Assembly (NCBI GenBank): GCA_965644295.1
Contig: CBFFRP010000124.1
Location: 28,962-92,961, forward strand
Source of the DNA: Paraphysomonas bandaiensis
Taxonomy: Eukaryota > Chrysophyceae
DNA length: 64,000 bases
Direction of reading: 5' to 3'
Position 1 is the first letter of the stretch, and each line of letters starts with the position of its first letter. Made by a program: the position numbers and the translations under genes. This document shows positions 55,273 to 64,000 of the stretch, one piece after another. The notes beneath the pieces were generated by a model. It searched no databases, was not told the DNA's origin, and worked only from the letters and a program-made list of their open reading frames with translations.

Positions 55273-57672
55273 ATGAATCCACTCATTCTCTGTGTGTTTG
55301 TGTCTCTGATAACACTCACAGTTGCCTCAGTAGCCTCTCAAGAGGCAGCGCTGTGTGACTTCATTCAGGCGACTGATGTTACCTCCGTATGGTCTGAGTG
55401 GACCTGTGCGGGTGTGGGGAACAAGTGCAGCTTCACTGGAGTCACCTGCACAGGATCGAACATAGCCAGGGTGCACTTATCTGATGATGACATATCAGGA
55501 TCTCTCCCCTCATCACTGGGTCAGATGACTGCATTGACATATTTGAATATTGCTTACAACTCTCTCATCGGTACACTCCCCTCATCACTGGGTCTGATGA
55601 CTTCTCTTAGTTATCTCGATCTATATGACAATTCCTTAACGGGTCCTCTCCCCTCATCTATCAGCGATATGACTGCATTGACATATTTGGATATTGATTC
55701 CAACTCTCTCATCGGTACACTCCCCTCATCACTGGGTCAGATGACTTCTCTTAGTTATCTCTATCTAAATTCCAATTCCTTAACGGGTCCTCTCCCCGAC
55801 TCTTTTTCCAGTCTAACTAAATTACGAGTTCTAAGGGGTGATGGCAATATGTTCACAGGTGTCTACCCTTCCGAGCTATGCACAATGCCTCAATTAGCAA
55901 CATTCTACCTCACACAAACCAGTTACCATGAATGCTTGAGGCCCACATCAGCACCGACCCCTTTCCCTTCAGGACAGCCATCTCGTCAACCTAGTGGACA
56001 ACCATCTGGTCAACCTACAGGTGAGCCATCTGGTGAACCGACAGGACAGCCATCATGCCAACCCACAGGTGAGCCATCTGGTGAACCGACAGGACAGCCA
56101 TCTCGTCAACCTAGTGGACAACCATCTGGTCAACCTACAGGTGAGCCATCTGGTGAACCAACAGGACAGCCATCTGGCCAACCTAGTGGACAACCATCTG
56201 GGATCCCTACTGGACAGCCATCATGCCAACCCACAGGTGAGCCATCTGGTGAACCGACAGGACAGCCATCTCGTCAACCTAGTGGACAACCATCTGGGAT
56301 CCCTACTGGGCAGCCATCTGATGAACCTAGTGGACAACCATCATGTCAACCCACAGGTGAGCCATCTGTGATCCCTACTGGACAGCCATCTGGTGAACCT
56401 AGTGGACAGCCATCTGGGATCCCTACTGGACAGCCATCTAGTGAACCCACAGGACAACCATCTGGCCAACCTAGTGGACCGCCATCTGGGCAACCTACGG
56501 GGCAGCCATCATGCCAACCTAGTGGACAACCATCTGGCCTACCTAGTGAACCGCCATCTTGTGAACCCACAGGACAGCCATCTGGTGAACCTAGTCGACC
56601 GCCATCTAGGATCCCTACTGGACAGCCATCATGTCAACCCACAGGTGAGCCATCTGGTGAACCGACAGGACAGCCATCTGGGCAACCTAGTGGACAACCA
56701 TCTGGGATCCCTACTGGGCAGCCATCATGTCAACCCACAGGTGAGCCATCTGGTGAACCGACAGGACAGCCATCTCGTCAACCTAGTGGACAACCATCTG
56801 GTCAACCTAGTGGACAGCCATCTGGGCAACCTACGGGGCAGCCATCATGCCAACCTAGTGGACAACCATCTGGCCTACCTAGTGAACCGCCATCTTGTGA
56901 ACCCACAGGACAGCCATCTGGGATCCCTACTGGACAGCCATCATGTCAACCTAGTGAACCGCCATCTGGTGAACCGACAGGACAGCCATCTCGTCAACCT
57001 AGTGGACCGCCATCTGGGCAACCTACGGGGCAGCCATCATGCCAACCTAGTGGACAACCATCTGGCCTACCTAGTGAATCGCCATCTGGTGAACCCACAG
57101 GACAGCCATCTGGGATCCCTACTGGACAGCCATCTGGTCAACCCAGTGGACAGCCATCTAGTGAACCCACAGGTGAGCCATCTGGTCAACCCAGTGCACA
57201 GCCATCAATCGAACCGACAGGACAGCCATCATGTCAACCTAGTGGACAACCATCTGGCCTACCTAGTGAACCGCCATCTGGTCAACCTAGTGGACAACCA
57301 TCTGGGATCCCTACTGGACAGCCATCTAGTGAACCCACAGGTGAGCCATCTGGTCAACCTAGTGGACCGCCATCTGGGCAACCTACGGGGCAGCCATCAT
57401 GCCAACCTAGTGGACAACCATCTGGCCTACCTAGTGAACCGCCATCTTGTGAACCCACAGGACAGCCATCTGGGATCAACCTAGTGGACAGCCATCTGGC
57501 GATCAACCCACGGGACAGCCATCTCAGTGAACCCACAGGTGAGCCATCTGGTCAACCCAGTGGACCGCCATCTGGCTGCAACCGACAGGGCAGCCATCAT
57601 GCCAACTCTAGTGGACAACCATCTGGCCTACCTAGTGAACCGCCATCTGGTGAACCCACAGGACAGCCATAG
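55273..57672 (+). CDS. Secreted LRR protein with long P-S-G-Q tetrapeptide array (N-terminal part)
   Basis: I prefer the Met at 55273 to 55255 because it opens a good signal peptide (MNPLILCVFVSLITLTVASV). A Cys-containing N-cap (CAGVGNKCSFTGVTC) is followed by five or six plant-type 24-residue LRRs (for example ALTYLNIAYNSLIGTLPSSL). After HECLRPTSAPTPFPSGQ the sequence becomes roughly 140 uninterrupted tetrapeptides of the P-S/T-x-Q/E type (PSGQ, PTGE, PSCQ, PPSG). The frame stops at a TAG at 57670-57672, still inside the repeats. Downstream coding pieces (REJ-like, GPS-like, membrane) show that this is only the N-terminal part of a much larger cell-surface protein of a type I associate with stramenopiles. 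Confidence 0.85.
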   Translation: MNPLILCVFVSLITLTVASVASQEAALCDFIQATDVTSVWSEWTCAGVGNKCSFTGVTCTGSNIARVHLSDDDISGSLPSSLGQMTALTYLNIAYNSLIGTLPSSLGLMTSLSYLDLYDNSLTGPLPSSISDMTALTYLDIDSNSLIGTLPSSLGQMTSLSYLYLNSNSLTGPLPDSFSSLTKLRVLRGDGNMFTGVYPSELCTMPQLATFYLTQTSYHECLRPTSAPTPFPSGQPSRQPSGQPSGQPTGEPSGEPTGQPSCQPTGEPSGEPTGQPSRQPSGQPSGQPTGEPSGEPTGQPSGQPSGQPSGIPTGQPSCQPTGEPSGEPTGQPSRQPSGQPSGIPTGQPSDEPSGQPSCQPTGEPSVIPTGQPSGEPSGQPSGIPTGQPSSEPTGQPSGQPSGPPSGQPTGQPSCQPSGQPSGLPSEPPSCEPTGQPSGEPSRPPSRIPTGQPSCQPTGEPSGEPTGQPSGQPSGQPSGIPTGQPSCQPTGEPSGEPTGQPSRQPSGQPSGQPSGQPSGQPTGQPSCQPSGQPSGLPSEPPSCEPTGQPSGIPTGQPSCQPSEPPSGEPTGQPSRQPSGPPSGQPTGQPSCQPSGQPSGLPSESPSGEPTGQPSGIPTGQPSGQPSGQPSSEPTGEPSGQPSAQPSIEPTGQPSCQPSGQPSGLPSEPPSGQPSGQPSGIPTGQPSSEPTGEPSGQPSGPPSGQPTGQPSCQPSGQPSGLPSEPPSCEPTGQPSGINLVDSHLAINPRDSHLSEPTGEPSGQPSGPPSGCNRQGSHHANSSGQPSGLPSEPPSGEPTGQP

Positions 57673-58320
57673 CCATCTGTTACAACTCTAGTGGACAACC
57701 ATCTGGGATCCCTACTGGACAGCCATCTAGTGAATTCCAAGAAGAGCCATCTGAGGCTGACTCCCAGGGATCACATTCAAATTTATGGTAGTTATTCACA
57801 ACCTTAGTGGACAAACCATCCAGGCCTACCTAGTGAACCTGCCATCTGGTGAACCCAGCAGGACAGCCATCTGGGATCCCTACTGGACAGCCATCTGGTG
57901 AACCCAGCAGGACGAGCCATCTGGTCAACCTTGGTGGTCCACGGCCAGCTACACTAGTGAACTGCCACCTGGTGAACCTATGGGCAACGACCCAGACCCC
58001 TACTGGACAGCTAGCTGCCAACCCAGGGACAACCATCTGGCTTCAACCTAGCGGACAGCCGTCAAGTGTACCAACAGGGCAACCATCTAGTGAACCAGCA
58101 GGACTGCCATCAAGTGAATCAACAGAATGGTCCATTCAAATTTCTTCTCTGGATGACGCCATCAAGAACAACCTATAGTACAGCCATCCCTGGATTCCAA
58201 CACTACCGTCATCAAGTCAACCGGCTCAAGAAACACCCACAGGACGGCCATTTGGTGAACCAACAGCACCACCATTTGTCCAACCTACTGCACCGCCATC
58301 TGGACAACTACATTCGATTT
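55967..58320 (+). repeat. Coding minisatellite, 12-bp units
   Basis: Units such as GGACAGCCATCT and GGTGAACCTAGT encode the tetrapeptides. Larger blocks recur: a module containing TCATGCCAACCTAGTGGACA followed by CCATCTGGCCTACCTAGTGA appears at least five times. Up to about 57470 every change preserves the frame. From there to 58130 many single-base insertions and deletions occur. Confidence 0.9.
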
Positions 58321-61300
58321 TTCCATCGACGCATGCTCCTTCAGCTGCATGGGCGTCTACCTGAGATATTACATATGGACTGGACTGTGTATCGAGATCA
58401 CGTTACACTTTCAATTCTAGCCTCTCTAACCAGAGGCTATGTGACAGCGCAAGCTTTGAATCTATGGTAATCGTCGACTCTGTAAATTCTGTAATTTCTA
58501 CAAACAATTTTGACTACGTGGACGATGCTTCTGTTAACGCCTCAATCACAATAACATCTCTAACACCGTCCACGAATTACACACTCTATTGTGTCACGCA
58601 AAACAATCACCTGTTAGCTCCCTCGTATGAAGAAATGCTCTCGAATGCAGTCGTTTGGGAAACTCTCTGTTGTAAGAGCATATTTGTGGATTTGAATATG
58701 TTTGTACTGCAAGAAAATAGTGTGGGCTGGAATATGGTTGTAGTAACCCTTTCGGCAGCTCCGTCATCCAGCAGTGGTATGTGGATATCTGCTGGGGTGT
58801 CAAACAGCAGTGGTTCGTACACTGTATCCCCCTTTCTGGATGACATTGTGACTGTTACACGTTCCTCATGGTCGAAGACACATTACTTCACTGTCGCCAA
58901 CTGTGCGCCGGGACTGTACACACTACAGGTGACTATGATGGATTTTGCAGTGCAGCAGGAGTATGATGTAATCTTCCGAAGTGGGCAGTCGTTCACTGTA
59001 GAGCCCTCTGAAGTAGAACCCAGCACCCCGCGTTTAATGTCAGCGCAGTTCTCAAAGAGTGGTGAGTCCGCTGTCCTGAAATTTGATTCGCCTACAGACA
59101 AGGCGCAGTATTCCTCATATTTTAAGTGCTCTCGTCTCCTGGATGTAGCTGGGGCCTTATCGTCGGACTGCCTTTGGACCTCGGCCACCACACTTACTGT
59201 GTATTTCAAAGGACCTCTTCTACCTGAAGTGGGTGATAGTCTGGTGCTACTGCGGGGTAAACTGAGAGCTCACAGTACACCTCCACATCGTCAGAGGTAC
59301 TGGCTGGGCTACTGTGAACAGGACAGAGATGGTTTTAGCTGCCCCCTACGACCCCATCTCACCCACCCTCGTTGTGACACACCCAAAAGTCTCCGGTCCC
59401 TGCGACAGACCTGTGATCGATATTACTGCCTCCTCTGGTTCGGGTGGTCGACCATGGAAACACTTCAACATCACTGTGACCAGTTTTAGCGATACCGTCC
59501 ATGACAGTTCAGGAATGGCTTATAGAGAATTACGTGATTAGCCCACCACCTGCAATGCCAGCGCAATTATTTCAAGGTGGTTATAGGTACATTTTTGAGC
59601 TATGAGCTGTGCAATTTTTTCGGTGAATGCAGCTCTGCCATAGCTATCATAAAAACCGTAAATGATATTCTGCCGTATGTTTCTATGGTGGGACAACTCT
59701 CTCGACAGATATTCACTTACACTCCTCTGGTACTGCAGTCTAATGCTTTTTTAACTGAATGCGACGGTTCTGCATCGTATTCCAACTTAATCTATGATTG
59801 GAAAATATTCGAGGATGAAGTGGAGCACTTTGAGTTAGTGTCGTTGTCGAGTGACCCGAGAAAATTTAAGTTGCTACCTTATTCTTTTAACGTAAGTTCT
59901 GTTTACGAAATAAAGTTATCTGTGACAAACTCTCTGTCGAGGCTGTCCTCATCCACAGTTGTATACGTGTCAGTAGTTCAGGTCCGATATTGTGGCAATC
60001 ATTGAGGGAGGATCACAGCAATCATTGCGAATCGGCGGAAGTGTGTTATTGGATGCATCTGGCAGTTATGATAAAAATATTCCACCCGAATTACGCCCTC
60101 CAGCTGAGAGCAGTGGGTTTGAATTCCGCTGGACTTGTATGCAGTTGTTTCCAGCTCTCCTTCTGCGGTGTGATGATTTGAATATACAATCAAATGCTAT
60201 CACAACTCCACATTTACTTCATATATTTACAACGAATAAGACAAAGGAGCACTCGGAGTATTCGATAAGTGTGGAAGTGCTTAGTGTTGCTGACGGCAGG
60301 CAAGCGGAGCGCTCAGTGGTTGTGCGAGTGACTGAAGCATTGGCTCCGATTGTGTCTATAAGGAGAAGCGGAGCAGCGAATGGTGTCAACCCTTTGTCAT
60401 CTCTGGTTTTGCTGGGAACTGCGCACTTAAGTGTGGCCCAATCAGCGTTTTGGGCTATCAACGAGCCGTCTGTTGATCTGGCTTCTATCACATCTACGGC
60501 GACGTATGTATCACTACCAAAAGGGCTACAGTCAGTCAATTTGGTTGTTAGTGCCGGCTCTATTCCTGGTCGGTCGGTTCCCTATGTATTTTCACTTACC
60601 TGTGGCTCGTCCACAGCATCATTGACAGTAATTTTTAATACTCCCCCTCAGCCTGGTCAACTTTCAGTGTTCCCTCTCTCAGGTATAGTGGATACAGTCT
60701 TTACGCTCATTGCGGAGTCTTGGTCTGATGAAACTTGCCATTGTCCTACGTAATGGGTTATGTGGAGGACAAGCTGTCATCTTGATTGTGAGAAGTCGGT
60801 TGGAGATGTCCATGCCAGCTCCACATTTCCACCTGGGGACAGTATGAATGGAAGGTTACACTGTTGTGTTATGTCTGTGTGCTGGATAGTTTGGATGCAG
60901 TGTCTCGGTTGCAGACGTCAGTTGTGGTTCGTTCTAATACAGCCCCCGGGACAACTTTAGCACGTGAGAAAGTCGACTAACCCAGAATCGAGAGGAAATA
61001 ATATTGAGTTGATTGTGTTTAAATCCTCTCATTGTCCAGTTCTTATCTGAATACCAAGAACTGCTCCTCAGCACCAACTGTACCACTCTGAACCGTCATG
61101 AGTGTTTTAGTGTTGATCATACATGTGGATCATGCTTTGGCTGGGTATGTAGGAGAAGAGGGTGCATCTAACCATGGTTGTGTACCTGAAAGCGATATGT
61201 TAACACATTCTCCTGGTGGATTTTGTGACACTGACTATGACTGCAGTGTATGGGCAATTAAAGATTATGAGCTACCCCTCCGTTTGTGATTATCTTCGGA

Positions 61301-64000
61301 AGACATACCGGCAACTGCTCGCATCGAGGCACTTTCATACTTCTCAGGACAGGATATGGAGCTTGCTGTGTCTGGAGGTTCATTATCAATCTGACTCTTC
61401 ATGTGAGGCGAAGTGTTCAGTGTGATAAAGGATTCAGTGGTTTGTTTTGTGAGTATACAGCTGAGGAGGCGAGGAGTACGTACTATTATGAGAGAAGCCA
61501 ATCTGAATGAGCTAGATGGTGTCACTAGAGTGGATGGACTAACTGTGGAGCTGATTTTGGAGTGGCAACAAATTTTAGTTACACTTACGACACAATCGAG
61601 TGAACTATCTTAATGGGGCAGAGTACATGGTCTCAATATTGCTGATGCGATTTTAATAACTCTACACTGCTATCGGTGGACACATTATGAGGCATATTAT
61701 ATGCGACTCTGATAGTAGTAGATAGCATTTCATTAATATTTCAATGAATACTTTGTCATCCTCATTGGCCTCGTCGAGTATCACTCATCCTCACGTGGCA
61801 GCCTCCTCTCGCCATCAGTAGCTCATCCATCGCGTCCCGAGTTGCGTCCGCACTGGACACGTATGGGTCAAGTGTAAGGAGATCTCTGATTGAGGGCCAA
61901 CGCGGGAACCGATTTACGAAAGTCATTTCAACAAATCACAGAAGTTTTTACTCTCTTCAGTTAATAATGAAGATATTTCAATGGCAGTACTACTGTCATT
62001 TGCAAAGACGTTTGCCGGACGGCCACTTCTTCGTCTCTCCAATTTCATAGAAATAGTACACGGTACCCCTCGCGGAGTTTAAAGGTTTCATTGAGTAGTA
62101 TTCGGTCGAAGCTTTATGACAATGGGAACTACATCTGTTAGATGTGTTGCAAATGGCTATTGATGGCTCGATAAGTACACCAACGATTCTTTCAAGATAA
62201 TTATACAAAATAATAATCCTATCTACTACGGCCGAGTACAGCCGCCAGCAATACCACATTTAACGTGACTTGTGATCATGATGTGTACACCACTCACATA
62301 GTACCTCAGGTCGCCCGTCAGCTGTGAACGTCGCTTGTAATGGCACTGCTGCAGAAGAAGACACATTGTCCGGATATTTTCTCTGAACCTCATTGCCGAG
62401 TCTTGTCTACCAGAGGGAACTTCAACTGCACTGTTGACTCTTATACTGCGTGGAACACCACATGCTTGTGTCGGCTCACTCTTAGATATCAATTCGGAGG
62501 TGATGAACTGTCATCGTATGATACAAAAACCGTTCTCCCTTTCAGCGACGCGTGGATGAGACAGGACAAGAAGATTCTGCGAGAGTCGGGGTATGGAGCT
62601 CGTGAGCACGCCTGGGAGTACGTTGCTGGGCGACTTCTGCAACTGCCACTAGGTCAAGTTCGATTCACTGAGGACTCCCTAAAGGTAAAGGTATTGTTGG
62701 TTGTATCGTTGTTTGGGACAGTTTAAAAAGTACGGGATTCCTGCTGCAGGTCAAAAAGAGTATAAGCAGGCAACGTCAGCGTGGCTAGGCTCCAAAAGGG
62801 AGAAATTGTACTGTGCGATAATCCTGAGTCCAGAATGTGAATAGTGCTTCCCAAAATGCAATTACCACGGACTCAATGAAAATGCGACTTCATTCGTATG
62901 TAAAGGAAGTTTTCCCGGCAGTGTACAACACAGAATCACCGTGGAGTCGATTGTGGAGAGAGCTTAAGAGCCATCATCGTTACATAGCTCTAGTTCTCTC
63001 AAAAGACTATACGAATACTGTGAACCATAGAATTCGAGTGTTGTTGCACCTGTTAACGGCACTTTCTATGCTGATGTTTTTCCTGGCGTTGTTGTATGAC
63101 TTTGAGGTATCGTTGCATTATTATATGCCACAATGCTAATGACGTTCATATATGGTTCAGGAAGACAATGAAAATGCGAGTCTATATCACTGCCTCACAG
63201 TGCGCTACTGAGAAGTCGATGCTAGATTCTTGTCCCAGAAAGTGTGTCATGGGTTGAAGATGATGACACGGTTGGGGGATACCGTGTGTATTTGTTAGCC
63301 CTGAGGTTACTCTGAAGGTACATAGACCCCTTTTTCCATATTAGCATTGGTCTTTACATCTCGTCTGTATGTGTTCAATAGGCTATCATGATTGCCTCTG
63401 TTATATGCTCCATCTTCAGCATGTCTGGAAATGCAATTGTCGATTTTATATTCGACATTCTAGCTGCTCCCACTGCATGCTGCTCAAGGCAAATGCTGCT
63501 GAGCAAATAAACGGTCAGATCCAACGGCGTGTTGCTCAATTTGGCAGACGAGTACAAGCTATTGCTTACCATTTATCTGATCAATTTAAGAGTAGTGTGG
63601 GGACGAAGAGAAAACGTCGTCTTTCATAATGATTGAACCCACCACACGTCACCTGCCATATTCTTTGCATGCACCAGCAGTTGGCAACATTCTTCGTTAC
63701 AGTATCGTCGCAGAAGTAAATCCATCCTCTACAAATCATTGAACGTCGTTCCAGTCGTAGTCAGCGCATCAGCAGAAATACGGGTACACCTCACCCACAT
63801 TCGAGTAGTTTTCAGTCCTATTACGGCCCCCGTCCCGCGGTGCTTATGGCGGTCCGAGGTGATGGATATGGTGGCAGCAATTCCGTCGACTACTCCGTCC
63901 ATCTCAACGGATGATTTATATATAGATCTGTATTTTCGATATTGCGGAGCAAATGAAATGCCTAAGAAACCACTAGACAAAAGGATGCGTTTATGATGGC
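57673..64000 (+). pseudogene. Continuation of the LRR-PSGQ gene: REJ-like, GPS-like and membrane parts, frame-broken
   Basis: Coding pieces in changing frames: 58464-59240 (beta-rich, TPSTNYTLYCVTQNNHLL), 59314-59541 with GPCDRPVIDITASSGSGGRP, a REJ-type motif, 59577-60005 and 59992-60753 (beta sandwich, IGGSVLLDASGSYDKN, PKD/REJ-like), an EGF-like Cys segment near 61090-61260 (GYVGEEGASNHGCVP), a GPS-like stretch at 62390-62470 (FNCTVDSYTAWNTTCLC) and membrane segments at 63040-63110 (LLHLLTALSMLMFFLALLY) and about 63390-63470. Short introns explain some breaks (for example near 62690-62750 and 63105-63165), but in-frame stops such as TGA at about 58357 and single-base shifts within domains do not fit introns. 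The gene runs off the window. It is either a pseudogene or a correct gene with sequence errors. Confidence 0.65.

Noticed and set aside
56393-57484. 363-codon ORF (HLVNRQDSHLGNL-type repeats) overlapping the PSGQ array
   Set aside because: It is only a shifted frame of the 12-bp coding repeat; any frame of such a repeat tends to stay open. The minus-strand GCPDGGPLGWPDG frame is the same effect.

Overview
The window is nuclear DNA from a small-genome eukaryote, most likely a stramenopile (oomycete-like or a related heterokont). Reasons: genes carry short GT-AG introns (about 35-75 bp in most genes), several kinases and a Myb/SANT-like protein have an oomycete/stramenopile flavour, and at the right end there is an LRR protein followed by a very long P-S-G-Q / P-T-G-E tetrapeptide array linked to REJ/GPS-like and membrane segments, a layout I associate with heterokonts. 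No bacterial or organellar signature was seen. Exon structures below were assembled by hand from frame, splice dinucleotides and protein-family fit; none is confirmed by transcripts.

Layout. 0.4-1.6 kb: a decayed hAT transposon with an exact 8-bp target-site duplication (TSD). 1.8-4.6 kb (minus): an OBG/Ygr210-type GTPase and, overlapping its start by 19 bp, an FSH1 serine hydrolase-RWD fusion. 5.2-6.25 kb (plus): a secreted HAD-family hydrolase. 6.6-9.5 kb: hAT MITEs and retroposons. 9.8-20 kb: a SAM-methyltransferase-like gene (minus) divergent from URB1/Npa1 (plus, 2836 aa). 20.2-25 kb: three more retroposons and an empty stretch. 26.2-29 kb (minus): TKL-like kinase with PH and SAM domains. 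29.5-31.8 kb (plus): RPAP3, 8 exons. 32.1-33.3 kb (minus): a papain-family protein that appears to lack the catalytic Cys. 33.7-34.6 kb (plus): ethylmalonyl-CoA decarboxylase-like. 34.95-35.9 kb and 37.5-39.6 kb (minus): a signal-peptide protein of unknown function and a polytopic EF-hand membrane protein. 39.7-45.3 kb: broken or isolated gene pieces, a Myb/SANT-like gene and two retroposons. 45.9-51.8 kb (minus): an ankyrin-coiled coil-SAM-kinase gene built from serially duplicated exons. 52.9-54.2 kb: hAT and retroposon debris. 55.3 kb to the end (plus): LRR-PSGQ repeat-REJ-like gene, open for 2.4 kb and then broken by many frame changes.

The most unusual content is (i) a family of at least eight retroposons that share a structured 3' tail but differ completely in their 5' bodies, with 7-14 bp TSDs and apparent 5' truncation, which points to target-primed reverse transcription by an unseen LINE-type partner; (ii) two 1.7-kb members that are nearly identical except for a sharply bounded block of about 190 bp differing at roughly a quarter of positions without a single indel; and (iii) the exon-array kinase gene. 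The housekeeping genes (URB1 and Ygr210-like in ribosome biogenesis or translation, RPAP3 in chaperone-assisted complex assembly) do not form an operon or evident functional cluster.
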